Assembly (NCBI GenBank): GCA_023015825.1 | Contig: JALKAW010000009.1 | Coordinates: forward strand, 98,754 to 162,753 | Direction of reading: 5' to 3' | Length of the DNA: 64,000 nt | Origin: Flavobacteriaceae bacterium S0862 | Lineage (GTDB): Bacteria > Bacteroidota > Bacteroidia > Flavobacteriales > Flavobacteriaceae | In this document: piece by piece, positions 42,424 through 51,580 of the stretch | Position numbering within the stretch: position 1 is the first letter of the stretch | Layout of the letters: every line of letters begins with the position of its first letter | Notes under the pieces: generated by a model | The model's database searches: none | What the model saw: only the letters and a program-made list of their open reading frames with translations | What the model was told of the DNA's origin: nothing | Translations under genes and position numbers: made by a program

Positions 42424-43653
42424 TTATAAAGTTGTTAGATAATATATGCTAAAGCCAATTAGAAATACTATTCCAAGCCAGCTTAAAATATGCATAAATA
42501 ATGAAGGTCTAGTTTCTTTTGGAGTGTGTTTACTACTTATAAGTTTGTAGTTTATTAATGCATAAAATGGAGCAGTAATAAAAGATAATATGGTTGCAAT
42601 CTTTACTAATAATCCCATTTCCGATGCGAAAAAGAAAAATATGAAGACTGTACCAACTGCTAATAAGAGAATCCAAACCAAATACCCTCGTTTGTAATCT
42701 TTATTAAACAATAATTCAATGGTTCTGTCCATTGCTCTAGGCGAGGCATCTAAACAGGTTAGGGTAGTGCTAAACATAGTTGTGAATGCTGCAATACCAA
42801 TTAAAACATAAGCCCAATTACCTAAACTGGAGGTGTACATATTAATTAGTTGTCCAGAGAATTCACCTGCATTATCACTAAAACTTTCACCTGTTCCAAA
42901 CATTATCAGACAACCTAATAATACAAAACAGATACCTAAGAACACGGTTCCAATGTAACCTACGTTAAAATCAAACAAGGCAGATTTTGATTTAAACTCC
43001 TTGTCATCCTTACGTTTTTCTACAGCCCACAATGAGTGCCAAACTGAAATGTCTAAAGGAGCAGGCATCCATCCCATGAAAGCAATTAAAAACATAACTT
43101 CAGGAGTTTCTTTTGGTAGTATCTGTGTTAATGATACAGAAGAATCATTACCTAAAAGTGCCATGGCTACAGCAGCAATTGTACTAATTGATAAGGTTAT
43201 GATAATTACCTTTATTAAATTGTCCAGTAGTTTGTATTTTCCAAGTATAAGCAAAACCAAACACGTTGCAAGTACAATAATTGTCCAAACTTTTACCGCT
43301 AGCTCGGGATTAAAACCTAGGTCTCCAAATAACGATGATGCTAAACCAGCTGTAACAATTGTTACAGCAGTTTGAATGGTAAACATGGTAGCAAAGGTTA
43401 GAATAAAATAAGCTATTAAAATACCATTGCCCATTTTTTTGTAACCATCAAGAAGACTTTCTCCAGTTGCTGCAGCATATCTTGGTCCAAACTGAAAAAA
43501 TGGATATTTAAATAGGTTTACTAATAGTAATGCCCAAAGCAAGCCTAAACCAAAATCGGCTCCAGCTCTTGTAGATTGCACTAAGTGTGAAACGCCAATG
43601 GCAGCTCCAGCAAACAATAATCCAGGTCCTAGGTTTTTAATACTTAATTTCAT
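42424..43653 (-). CDS. Divergent NRAMP-family transporter
   Basis: 409 residues with about 11 transmembrane helices. NRAMP family by the FQFGPRYAAATGESLLDGY segment (helix 3) and overall layout. The metal-site motifs are altered: where classical members have D-P-G-N in helix 1 this has AAIGVSHLVQSTRAGA, and the M-P-H motif of helix 6 reads GWMPAPLDISVWHS. Substrate may therefore not be Mn2+/Fe2+. Its ATG overlaps the stop of the ECF sigma gene (ATGA), so it is translationally coupled. Confidence 0.88.
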   Translation of the reverse strand: MKLSIKNLGPGLLFAGAAIGVSHLVQSTRAGADFGLGLLWALLLVNLFKYPFFQFGPRYAAATGESLLDGYKKMGNGILIAYFILTFATMFTIQTAVTIVTAGLASSLFGDLGFNPELAVKVWTIIVLATCLVLLILGKYKLLDNLIKVIIITLSISTIAAVAMALLGNDSSVSLTQILPKETPEVMFLIAFMGWMPAPLDISVWHSLWAVEKRKDDKEFKSKSALFDFNVGYIGTVFLGICFVLLGCLIMFGTGESFSDNAGEFSGQLINMYTSSLGNWAYVLIGIAAFTTMFSTTLTCLDASPRAMDRTIELLFNKDYKRGYLVWILLLAVGTVFIFFFFASEMGLLVKIATILSFITAPFYALINYKLISSKHTPKETRPSLFMHILSWLGIVFLIGFSIYYLTTL

Positions 43654-44201
43654 TTTTTCTTCTGAATAATTTCTGCTAATAATTTTTTTGCTCTAAGTAA
43701 CTTCACTTTTACATTACTCATAGGTTCATTAAGTGCATTTGATATTTCTTGGTAACTTAACTCTTGAAAGTATCGTAAATTAATAACTTCTTGATAATGA
43801 GGCTTTAATTTTTTTATGTCGCGAAGCAATTTTGCCAAATTTTGCTCAGTAATAATAGTATCTTCAATGGTTGGTGTTTCATCAATAATTTCTTTTACGC
43901 GTTCGTCGTGGTCATGACCTCTTTCATTAGTTATAGACGCTTTTTTAATCCTTAGGAAATCTATGTGAATGTTTTTTGCAATGGTAATAAGCCATGTTTT
44001 AAACTTATATTTTTTATTGTAGGTATCAATTTTATCGAACGCCCTTGAAAAAGTTTGAATGGTAATATCTTCGGCGTCGTTTTCGTTTTGGGTGCGTTTT
44101 AGTAAAAACCCATAAACGTCATTCCAAAAGGTGTCTAACAAAAAATTGAAAGCTATTTGATTGTTTTCTTTTGCTTTTTTAATGGCATCTTCTATTTCCA
44201 A
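43650..44201 (-). CDS. ECF-type RNA polymerase sigma factor
   Basis: 183 residues. Region 2 has NDVYGFLLKRTQNENDAEDI and TIQTFSRAFDKI; region 4 has INLRYFQELSYQEISNAL and SNVKVKLLRAKKLL (helix-turn-helix). The start is TTG at 44201 (MEIEDAIKKAKENN), inside the 3' end of the GT2 gene (10-bp overlap); no in-frame ATG lies near. No anti-sigma gene is adjacent; partners are the GT2 gene upstream and the NRAMP gene downstream. Confidence 0.93.
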   Translation of the reverse strand: MEIEDAIKKAKENNQIAFNFLLDTFWNDVYGFLLKRTQNENDAEDITIQTFSRAFDKIDTYNKKYKFKTWLITIAKNIHIDFLRIKKASITNERGHDHDERVKEIIDETPTIEDTIITEQNLAKLLRDIKKLKPHYQEVINLRYFQELSYQEISNALNEPMSNVKVKLLRAKKLLAEIIQKKK

Positions 44202-45301
44202 CGACCTTGTTTTGAAGTAATATTAGATATAAAGATAGCCATTTGTGAGACAATTAAAAATAATTCGAGCAAAGGAAGTAGGATAATTGTGTCTTGCTCA
44301 TTTAATTTTTTGGCAGATAAGCCAATAACAATAAATTGAACAATAAACCTTAGAAGAAATAACACTAAAACTATTTTCCAATTAAATAATGTTGCTAATA
44401 AAATCAGGCTTAACAACCAAAAAAGGATTTGTGATACATAAAATAACCCTAAAAATAATTTGTGTTTTGGTTTATAAAATTTTGCAGTTGAAACATGGCG
44501 TTTTTTTTGTTTAAACCATTCAGATAATGAATTTTCAGGGATAGATTCAGTAAAGCTGTCTTTGGCAATACAAATAGCTGTATTTGATGTATTTGCAACT
44601 TGATTAATAAATAAATCATCATCACCAGAGCGAACATTCATGTGATTTATAAATCCTTTAGCTTCAAAAAACGTTTCTTTTCTATAGGCTAAATTTCTTC
44701 CAACAGCCATATACGGCAGGCCTATTTTTGTGTAAGAAAAATACTGAATAGCAGTTAATAAGGTTTCAAATCGAATAAGCTTGTTAAGTAGTCCTTTAGT
44801 TTTTTTATAAGCACCATAACCTAAAACAATTGTTTTTTTGTTAGTAAAATGACTACTCATTTCCTTTATCCAGTTGTTAGAAAGTGGTTTGCAATCGGCA
44901 TCAGTAAAAAGAAGGAAGTTGTTTGATGAGGCTTTAATACCAAGAGTTAAAGCGTATTTTTTGTTTCCCCAGAAAGCTTCAATAGGTTTTACATCTACTA
45001 TTTTAATATTTTCATTAGATGACTGAAAAGACTTCATGACATCTAAGGTGTCATCATTTGAGTCGTCATTGATAAGGATAATCTCAAAAGCTGAATAATT
45101 TTGTTCTAAAATTAGAGGAATAAATTCTTTTAAATTTTCTGCTTCATTTTTTGCACAAACTAAAACTGAAACAGCAATATTCTTTTGCTTTTGCTTTTGA
45201 TGTATGAGAAAAGTAAATTTTGAAAAAATAGCACCGTAAAAAACTAACTGAATACTAACAACAGCAATAAATGTGTAAAATAAAATATCTAACACAGTCA
45301 T
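44192..45301 (-). CDS. Membrane-bound family 2 glycosyltransferase
   Basis: 369 residues. N-terminal transmembrane helix, then a GT-A domain: VSVLVCAKNEAENLKEFIPL, IILINDDSNDDT (first Asp motif), LLFTDADCKPLSNNWI (DxD-like DAD), and W-F-K-Q-K-K-R-H near SEWFKQKKRHVS (the Q/RxxRW-like acceptor motif). Two or three C-terminal transmembrane helices follow. It probably adds sugars to a lipid or polysaccharide at the inner membrane. It is 6 bp downstream of a 67-residue membrane protein and overlaps the sigma gene. Confidence 0.92.
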   Translation of the reverse strand: MTVLDILFYTFIAVVSIQLVFYGAIFSKFTFLIHQKQKQKNIAVSVLVCAKNEAENLKEFIPLILEQNYSAFEIILINDDSNDDTLDVMKSFQSSNENIKIVDVKPIEAFWGNKKYALTLGIKASSNNFLLFTDADCKPLSNNWIKEMSSHFTNKKTIVLGYGAYKKTKGLLNKLIRFETLLTAIQYFSYTKIGLPYMAVGRNLAYRKETFFEAKGFINHMNVRSGDDDLFINQVANTSNTAICIAKDSFTESIPENSLSEWFKQKKRHVSTAKFYKPKHKLFLGLFYVSQILFWLLSLILLATLFNWKIVLVLFLLRFIVQFIVIGLSAKKLNEQDTIILLPLLELFLIVSQMAIFISNITSKQGRWK

Positions 45302-45307
45302 TATTGC

Positions 45308-45511
45308 TTAAGAGTGCTCAGTTTCATTACAATCTTTAAATTGATCAGGTGTTTTTCCACAAAAACCACAAGCTTCTCCATCTTTATTTAACATAGGGTT
45401 TTGACTCGCGCAAGTTCCTGCAAATTCTCCATCTTTTTTTGCCCAAAGTTTAATTCCAATTCCAGCAATTGCTAGCCCTAGTAAGACTAATGTGATTAAA
45501 AGAAGTTTCAT
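45308..45511 (-). CDS. Small membrane protein with cysteine-rich tail
   Basis: 67 residues. One N-terminal transmembrane helix (LLLITLVLLGLAIAGIGIKL), then a periplasm- or cytoplasm-facing tail with four cysteines: GTCASQNPMLNKDGEACGFC, GKTPDQFKDC. The C-G-x-C-G-K pattern suggests metal binding or disulphides. Known as an unnamed flavobacterial membrane protein. First gene of the operon with GT2, sigma factor and NRAMP; a -7 box lies 17 nt upstream. Confidence 0.82.
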   Translation of the reverse strand: MKLLLITLVLLGLAIAGIGIKLWAKKDGEFAGTCASQNPMLNKDGEACGFCGKTPDQFKDCNETEHS

Positions 45512-45528
45512 GTATAAAAATGTTTGTG

Positions 45529-45536
45529 CAAAGATA
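45529..45536 (-). promoter_or_regulatory. Putative -7 box (TATCTTTG)
   Basis: CAAAGATA on the plus strand, 17 nt upstream of the 67-residue membrane protein gene; exact TAnnTTTG match. It probably drives the whole operon to 42424. Confidence 0.6.
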
Positions 45537-45660
45537 ATTCATTCTAGTAAATTATTATAAAAAACAAAGTGTTAGTGTCTAAATGTGACAAATATTATAG
45601 TTAAGTGTCTTATTTTTAATTGCTTATATTTATTGTTACTAACTAATTTAATTAACTATT

Positions 45661-46362
45661 ATGAAAAACATTATTTCAGAATTATTTGGAACGTTTTGCC
45701 TCACATTATTTGGTTGTGGTGCAGCAGCCATAGCAGGAGGCTCTGTTGGAGCTGTTTCTGGGCTTGGATTATTAGGAATTTCTCTCGCTTTTGGTTTAGC
45801 GGTAGTAGCTATGGCTTATACCATTGGGCCTATATCTGGTTGCCATATTAATCCAGCTATTTCGGTTGGAATGATGGTTGCTGGGAAACTTTCGGTAAAA
45901 GATACTGTAGGTTATGTTATTGGACAGTGTATTGGAGCTGTTTTAGCAATTCTAGTATTATCTACTTTGCTAAATGGACAATCTGGATTTGAAGCAGGTG
46001 AATGGGCTTTTGGTTCAAATGGTTGGGGAGAAGGTTATCTAGGTAACTATTCGATGCAAGCAGCATTTATTGCAGAACTTGTTTTTACAGCTATTTTCTT
46101 AATTGTAATTCACGCTGTTACATCTAAGCTTGGTAATGCAACAATGGCAGGTTTAGCAATTGGTTTAACGTTGGTTTTAATACACATGGTAGTAATCCCA
46201 ATTACAGGAACTTCTGTAAATCCTGCTCGTAGTTTAGGGCCTGCTGTTTTTGCTGGAGGAATGGCATTACAACAGCTTTGGCTTTTTATAGTAGCGCCAA
46301 TTGCAGGTGGTATTTTGGGTACATTAATTTGGAAATACGGAATTGCAACTAGCGACAATTAA
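45661..46362 (+). CDS. aqpZ: Aquaporin (MIP family, AqpZ-like)
   Basis: 233 residues, six transmembrane helices and two NPA half-helices: SGCHINPAISVG (N64-P65-A66) and GTSVNPARSLGP. Short loops and the helix-5 His in LVLIHMVVIPITG with Phe in SLAFGLAV match the narrow selectivity filter (Phe/His/Arg) of water-specific AqpZ and argue against a glycerol facilitator, which would carry the NPARD signature. Transcribed alone; a strong terminator follows. Confidence 0.94.
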   Translation: MKNIISELFGTFCLTLFGCGAAAIAGGSVGAVSGLGLLGISLAFGLAVVAMAYTIGPISGCHINPAISVGMMVAGKLSVKDTVGYVIGQCIGAVLAILVLSTLLNGQSGFEAGEWAFGSNGWGEGYLGNYSMQAAFIAELVFTAIFLIVIHAVTSKLGNATMAGLAIGLTLVLIHMVVIPITGTSVNPARSLGPAVFAGGMALQQLWLFIVAPIAGGILGTLIWKYGIATSDN

Positions 46363-46370
46363 TACATAAT

Positions 46371-46403
46371 AAAAAAGAGCCTTTATTATAAAGGCTCTTT
46401 TTT
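46371..46403. terminator. Bidirectional terminator between aquaporin and anti-sigma genes
   Basis: Arms AAAAAAGAGCCTTTA / TAAAGGCTCTTTTTT with loop TTA, between convergent stops at 46362 and 46426; T runs on both strands. Confidence 0.92.
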
Positions 46404-46425
46404 ATTACTAAGTGTATTATAAGTG

Positions 46426-47223
46426 TTAATTGTTGTTTTTTTGTTTTAGAGAAATTTCGGCCACTGAATTTTCTAAAGAAGCATTGCCATTTCCGCCTTT
46501 AGGCTCAATGGTAATATTTAAACTCAATGCATCCTCAATATAAGGTACCGATTTAAGTTTACGGTCTTCAATATCAAGAATACCTAAATTCACCATTTTG
46601 TCTTGCATTTGCGCCCATAACTGGTATGATTGCTCTTGCGAAATTTCTGGAAGTGACACAACATCTATTAAAGATGATTTCTCAATTGGATTGATATAAG
46701 CCACAGTTTTTAAGTCTTCAGCTCTATCATTTCCTCTTAATACATACTTCTCAGTTTCTGGATTGTTTAGCTTCATGAATTGTCTCATAACATCATCAAG
46801 CTTGCTATTGTTTTCTTGAATATCGTCTCTTAAATCGAAAATTTCTTCGGCAATAGTATTGTTCTCGTTTAACAAATCCTGATTTTTATCATAAAGTTTG
46901 TAAGCAGTTCCAGCAAATATTAGTGCAGCAACACTTGCAGCTATACTAAACCATGCAGATACTTTACGTTGAGGCTGTAAATGAATTACAGGCTTTTCGT
47001 TAATGGCATCTAAAATAACATCTAATGTATATGAAGGAGGCCTAACAGCTTGAGTTTTTGCTGCTATTTCTAGTCGTTCTTGCAACAAATCATACTCTTC
47101 TTTAACCCCAGGATGTTTAAGTATAAATGATTCTACTGCTACAGTTTCTGAAGCTGTAGTGGCTCCAATCAAGTACTTATCCAGTAAACCAGATGCTAAA
47201 AATTTTTGTACTTTTTTTTCCAT
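46426..47223 (-). CDS. Anti-sigma factor, RskA-like
   Basis: 265 residues. Cytoplasmic N-terminal helical domain with LASGLLDKYLIGATTASETV (anti-sigma/zinc-less type), a transmembrane helix (ISIAASVAALIFAGTAYKLY-like, about residues 90-110), a coiled coil (LLNENNTIAEEIFDLRDDIQ) and a C-terminal RskA beta-domain (QSYQLWAQMQDKMVNLGI). It should sequester the ECF sigma encoded 12 bp upstream until an envelope signal triggers release. Confidence 0.9.
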   Translation of the reverse strand: MEKKVQKFLASGLLDKYLIGATTASETVAVESFILKHPGVKEEYDLLQERLEIAAKTQAVRPPSYTLDVILDAINEKPVIHLQPQRKVSAWFSIAASVAALIFAGTAYKLYDKNQDLLNENNTIAEEIFDLRDDIQENNSKLDDVMRQFMKLNNPETEKYVLRGNDRAEDLKTVAYINPIEKSSLIDVVSLPEISQEQSYQLWAQMQDKMVNLGILDIEDRKLKSVPYIEDALSLNITIEPKGGNGNASLENSVAEISLKQKNNN

Positions 47224-47235
47224 GACTGTAATAAT

Positions 47236-47766
47236 TTATGGACTATAGATTTTTTTTAACTCTCTTAATCCAATTTTTAATCTGGATTTTATAGTACCTA
47301 ACGGAATATTTAGCTCATCGCTTGCTTCCTGCTGTGTCATACCCTCAAAAAATAAGGCTTTTAAAACTATTTGGTACTTTATATCCAATGTTGCAACATG
47401 CTTTTGTAAATCAATTGTGTCTTGATTTAATCCTGCTGTTGATATCTTATATACGTTAGAATCGGCAATTTGGATTTCTTTTTCAAATTTTAGATTATGA
47501 CTTCGTAATTTATCAATAGCAGTGTTTCTAGCAATACGATATAACCAAGTAAACAATTTGGCTTTTTTTTCGTCATATTTTTTTGCGTACTTCCAAACTT
47601 TTATGAATGTTTCTTGAAGAACGTCCTGCGCCATGGCTTCATCCTTTATTATTTTTTGAATCACACCAAGTAAAGAACCTGAATAATTCTCATAAATAAT
47701 AGGAATGGCTCTTTTATCTCCTTCCTTTAAAAGACTAACAATATGTAGTTCTAATTGTGAAACCAA
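47236..47766 (-). CDS. ECF-type RNA polymerase sigma factor (SigK-like)
   Basis: 176 residues. Region 2: IIYENYSGSLLGVIQKIIKD with AQDVLQETFIKVWKY; TWLYRIARNTAIDKLRS; region 4: FFEGMTQQEASDELNIPLGT then IKSRLKIGLRELKK. The start is TTG at 47766 (MVSQLELHIVSLLKEGDKRA), because an in-frame TGA lies three codons upstream and homologues begin here. Paired with the RskA-like anti-sigma gene, 12 bp downstream. Confidence 0.95.
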   Translation of the reverse strand: MVSQLELHIVSLLKEGDKRAIPIIYENYSGSLLGVIQKIIKDEAMAQDVLQETFIKVWKYAKKYDEKKAKLFTWLYRIARNTAIDKLRSHNLKFEKEIQIADSNVYKISTAGLNQDTIDLQKHVATLDIKYQIVLKALFFEGMTQQEASDELNIPLGTIKSRLKIGLRELKKIYSP

Positions 47767-47866
47767 ATTGGGTCATATAATATATTTAAAACAAGATAGC
47801 AATTATACTGATTAATTAAAAAGGTAAATTGATTTCTTAAAGCTTTAATGAGAGTAACGCTAAATG

Positions 47867-48880
47867 TTAAAAAATATTTACTTCAGCTTCTAAATTAATG
47901 TCAAAAATACGTTTTATAGTTTTTTGAATGAGTTTAGATAGGTTTAAAATTTCATTTCCATTAGCATTTCCATAATTTACCAAAACTAATGCTTGATTTT
48001 TATGAACACCATAATTATTAAACTTTTTACCCTTAAAGCCAGCATGTTCTATTAACCATCCTGCAGGAATTTTAACTAACTCCTCCGAAACGCTATAACT
48101 TGGTATTTCAGGAAAATTTTGTTTAAGTATGTCAAACTGTGTTTTTGGAACTATTGGATTTTTAAAAAAACTACCACTATTTCCAATTTCTTTTGGGTCT
48201 GGAAGTTTAGATGACCTTATTTCAATAACAGCCTTAGAGATGTCTTTTATGGTTGGTTTTGTAATGTTTTGTTTTTCTAATTCATTACCTATTACACCAT
48301 AATCGGTTTTAATAGCATGATTTTGAGTGGTAAGTTTAAAGGTTACATTCAAAATAATGTATTGACCTTTTAGTTCTTTTTTGAATACAGAATTTCTGTA
48401 ATCAAATTGGCAATCTTCTTTTGTAAACATTTTTATTTCACCAGATGCCATGTGTAAAGCTTCGCAAGACTCAAAAACATCTTTTAACTCCACACCATAA
48501 GCACCAATATTTTGAATAGGAGCAGTACCAACATTTCCTGGTATTAGTGACAAATTTTCAATACCACCAAAATCATTATCAATACACCAAAGGACAAATT
48601 CATGCCAATTTTCGCCAGCATTCGCTTTAACGAGAACTGTAGATGCTGTTTCAGAAACTACGTCAATGCCTTTTAAATTAATATGAAGTACAAGTTTGTC
48701 AATATCTTTTGTGAGTAGCATATTGCTACCACCACCTAAAATAAATGTGTTTGAGTAGTCTTGCGACTTTAAAACTTCTTGCAACTCTTCAATACTATTT
48801 ATTGAAATAAATTGTTTTGCAAAAACATTAATGCCAAAGGTATTATAAGGTTTTAGAGATATGTTTTTTTGAATATTCAC
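47867..48880 (-). CDS. murB: UDP-N-acetylenolpyruvoylglucosamine reductase
   Basis: 337 residues. Second step of UDP-MurNAc synthesis. FAD-binding FILGGGSNMLLT, IPGNVGTAPIQNIGAYGVEL, YRNSVFKKEL and the catalytic region IGNSGSFFKNPI (proton-donating Ser) fit the type I MurB. C-terminal IPAGWLIEHAGFKG is typical. It shares 1 bp with the upstream aminotransferase gene. Confidence 0.97.
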   Translation of the reverse strand: MNIQKNISLKPYNTFGINVFAKQFISINSIEELQEVLKSQDYSNTFILGGGSNMLLTKDIDKLVLHINLKGIDVVSETASTVLVKANAGENWHEFVLWCIDNDFGGIENLSLIPGNVGTAPIQNIGAYGVELKDVFESCEALHMASGEIKMFTKEDCQFDYRNSVFKKELKGQYIILNVTFKLTTQNHAIKTDYGVIGNELEKQNITKPTIKDISKAVIEIRSSKLPDPKEIGNSGSFFKNPIVPKTQFDILKQNFPEIPSYSVSEELVKIPAGWLIEHAGFKGKKFNNYGVHKNQALVLVNYGNANGNEILNLSKLIQKTIKRIFDINLEAEVNIF

Positions 48881-50070
48881 TAATCTTTATAAACCTTTAG
48901 TGCTTCTTTTAAAATATTTACAGCTTTAACTAAACTCTCTTTATTTAATACGTAAGCTATTCTTATTTGGTTAAGTCCAACTCCAGGCGTTGAGTAAAAT
49001 CCAGCAGCAGGAGCAACCATGACTGTTTCTCCATTAACATCAAATTTTTCAAGCAACCATTGTGCAAAAGCGTCGGCATCATTTATTGGTAATTCTGCAA
49101 TGCAATAGAAAGCACCTTTTGGTTTGGCTACTTTAACACCATCTATTTTTTGTAATTCTTCAATAAGTGTGTTACGTCTTTCAACATATTCGCTTATAAC
49201 TTCATCAAAATAGCTTTGTGGTGTTGCTAGAGCTGCTTCACTAGCAATTTGAGCCAATGTTGGAGGAGACAAACGTGCTTGGGCAAATTTTAATGCTGTT
49301 TGTATTACTTCCTTGTTTTTCGACACCATGCAACCAATTCTTGCGCCACACATACTATAGCGCTTAGAAACAGAGTCAATTATAATAGCATGTTGGTCAA
49401 GATCGTTTTCTTGCAAAATAGAATAGTGCTTAGCACCATCATAAGCAAATTCACGATACACTTCGTCTGCAATTAAAAATAAATCGTGTTTTTTTACTAT
49501 TGAAGCTAGTTTTTTAATTTCTTCTTTAGAATATAAATAACCTGTTGGGTTTCCAGGATTACAAATTAAAATTGCTTTTGTTTTAGGTGTGATAAGCTTC
49601 TCAAACTCTTCAATTGGAGGTAAGGCAAAATTATCTTCAATTTTAGAGATTACGGGAACAACTTTTACTCCTGAAGCAGTAGAAAAGCCATTATAGTTGG
49701 CATAAAAAGGCTCGGGTATAATGATTTCGTCGTCAGTATCCATGATGCTTCCAAAGGCAAAAAGTAAAGCTTCGCTTCCTCCAGTGGTCACTATAATGTC
49801 ATCATGGTTTATATGGATGTCATTTTTAGCATAATAATCGGCTATTTTAGTTCTGTAGCCTTCAGAACCTTCAGAACGTGTATAAGCTAAAATATCCAAA
49901 GAGTGTACTTTCACAGCATCTAAAGCTACCTGTGGTGTTTTAATATCTGGTTGTCCAATATTTAGATGGTAGACAGTTTTACCTAGTTTATAAGCATTTT
50001 CAGCAAATGGCACCAATTTTCTAATTGGTGATTGTGGCATTGCTTTTCCTTTGTTAGATATAGTTGGCAT
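48880..50070 (-). CDS. PLP-dependent aminotransferase (aspartate aminotransferase family)
   Basis: 396 residues, fold type I class I/II. LNIGQPDIKTPQVA, TRSEGSEGYR, CNPGNPTGYLYS, ADEVYREFAYDG, SVSKRYSMCGARIGC (Schiff-base Lys in the SVSK sequence) and the C-terminal RIAYVL (substrate-carboxylate Arg). Probably transaminates aspartate or a related amino acid with 2-oxoglutarate; exact specificity is not visible. Co-transcribed with murB. Confidence 0.93.
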   Translation of the reverse strand: MPTISNKGKAMPQSPIRKLVPFAENAYKLGKTVYHLNIGQPDIKTPQVALDAVKVHSLDILAYTRSEGSEGYRTKIADYYAKNDIHINHDDIIVTTGGSEALLFAFGSIMDTDDEIIIPEPFYANYNGFSTASGVKVVPVISKIEDNFALPPIEEFEKLITPKTKAILICNPGNPTGYLYSKEEIKKLASIVKKHDLFLIADEVYREFAYDGAKHYSILQENDLDQHAIIIDSVSKRYSMCGARIGCMVSKNKEVIQTALKFAQARLSPPTLAQIASEAALATPQSYFDEVISEYVERRNTLIEELQKIDGVKVAKPKGAFYCIAELPINDADAFAQWLLEKFDVNGETVMVAPAAGFYSTPGVGLNQIRIAYVLNKESLVKAVNILKEALKVYKD

Positions 50071-50195
50071 TTTATAGTTGTTTAATAGAATTACAAAGTT
50101 GCAAAAAATAATCCTAAAGTTTATTTAAAAAATGCTGCTTTAGAAAGTATTTTATAAAAAGATTTGTAAATTGTTGTTAGCCTATAATTAATTGC

Positions 50196-51533
50196 ATGAA
50201 ATTAAGAAGTTTTGTTTTTTTTATACTCTTCGTATTTTGTTTATCTGGATTTGCTCAAGGTAAATTTATTTTACAAGATAGGGATAAGGATAAGATTAGT
50301 TTTAAGTTAATAAATAATCTTATTATTATTCCAGTTGAAGTTAATGGAGTGCCACTGTCATTTCTTTTAGATACTGGAGTTAGTAAAGTTATTGTTTTTA
50401 ATTTTGTGAACCTCTCTAAAGAACTAAAGGTTAATCAAACAGAAGAAATCTTTTTAAGAGGTTTAGGTGAAGGTGATACTGTAGAGGCACTTAGGTCAAA
50501 AAACAATGTTTTTAAAATAGGTGAAGCAATAAACATTGAGCAAGATATGTTTGCTATTTTTGATGCTTCGTTAAATTTCACACCACAACTTGGGGTTCCA
50601 ATCCATGGTATTATTGGGTATGATTTATTCAAAGACTTTATTGTGGAAATTAATTATTCCAAAAAGAGAATAACACTTCATAACCCTGATTTATATGTGC
50701 CAAAATCTTGTAAAAAATGTGATACTTTTGATTTAGAATTTTCAAGTAGAAAGCCTTTTATTAATGGGTCTATAAATATACTTGGACAGGGAGAGTCTGT
50801 TCCAGTTAAGCTTTTAATAGATTCTGGAGGTAGTGATGCACTTTGGTTATTTGAAGATGCTGAAGAAGATATTAGAGTTCCAGAAAAGTATTTTGATGAT
50901 TTTTTAGGTAGAGGATTAAGTGGGAGTGTTTATGGGAAACGTACAAAAATTAATGGGTTTTCATTGAAAAATTTTACGCTTCAAGAAGTCAATACTGCTT
51001 TTCCAGACTCTTCGTCTGTAAGTTTTGCAAAAAAATTTAAAGAAAGAAATGGGAGTTTAGGGGGCGAAATCTTGAAACGTTTTAATGTGATATTTGATTA
51101 TCAAAACAAGAAAATATCTTTAAGGAAAAATAATAATTTTAAGGACCCTTTTTATTATAATAAAAGTGGGATTTCACTTGAGCATAGTGGCATGCGAATT
51201 GTAAAAGAAAGAAACGACAGGGTAATTAGAACAAGCTACGGTGAGTTAGCTGAAAGCAGTCAGAAAAATACTGTTAGAACAACAAAATCTTTTAAATACG
51301 TATTAGCACCATCATTAGCTATTGTTGAGCTTCGAGAAGGTTCTCCAGCTGAGAAAGCAGGGTTAATGCTAAATGATATCATATTGAGTGTAAACAACAA
51401 AGATGTACACCTTTACTCAATTCAAGAAGTAACACAATTATTTTACGGACATAATGGTAAGCGTATAAAAATGATTATTGATAGAAATGGAGTACAAATG
51501 AAATTTCAATTTCAACTAGAAAGTGTACTCTAA
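50196..51533 (+). CDS. Secreted retropepsin-like aspartic protease with PDZ domain
   Basis: 445 residues. Signal peptide ending GFAQ. Two retropepsin-like lobes with aspartic motifs LLDTGVSKVIVF (about residue 53) and LIDSGGSDALWLF (about 210), a CKKC pair near residue 170, then a C-terminal PDZ domain (about 365-445: ELREGSPAEKAGLMLNDIIL). Both catalytic Asp motifs are present, so it may be an active envelope protease; Bacteroidota proteins of this layout have no clear substrate. Ends at a shared terminator. Confidence 0.9.
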   Translation: MKLRSFVFFILFVFCLSGFAQGKFILQDRDKDKISFKLINNLIIIPVEVNGVPLSFLLDTGVSKVIVFNFVNLSKELKVNQTEEIFLRGLGEGDTVEALRSKNNVFKIGEAINIEQDMFAIFDASLNFTPQLGVPIHGIIGYDLFKDFIVEINYSKKRITLHNPDLYVPKSCKKCDTFDLEFSSRKPFINGSINILGQGESVPVKLLIDSGGSDALWLFEDAEEDIRVPEKYFDDFLGRGLSGSVYGKRTKINGFSLKNFTLQEVNTAFPDSSSVSFAKKFKERNGSLGGEILKRFNVIFDYQNKKISLRKNNNFKDPFYYNKSGISLEHSGMRIVKERNDRVIRTSYGELAESSQKNTVRTTKSFKYVLAPSLAIVELREGSPAEKAGLMLNDIILSVNNKDVHLYSIQEVTQLFYGHNGKRIKMIIDRNGVQMKFQFQLESVL

Positions 51534-51536
51534 AAA

Positions 51537-51560
51537 AAAATCCTCCAGGAGGAGGATTTT
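51537..51560. terminator. Bidirectional terminator
   Basis: AAAATCCTCC / GGAGGATTTT with loop AGGA, between convergent stops at 51533 and 51581. Confidence 0.88.
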
Positions 51561-51580
51561 AATATAATATTTAAAAGATT

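Noticed and set aside
45585..45851. Plus-strand frame of 88 codons with hydrophobic residues
   Set aside because: Out-of-frame shadow of the aquaporin gene, which has both NPA motifs in its own frame.
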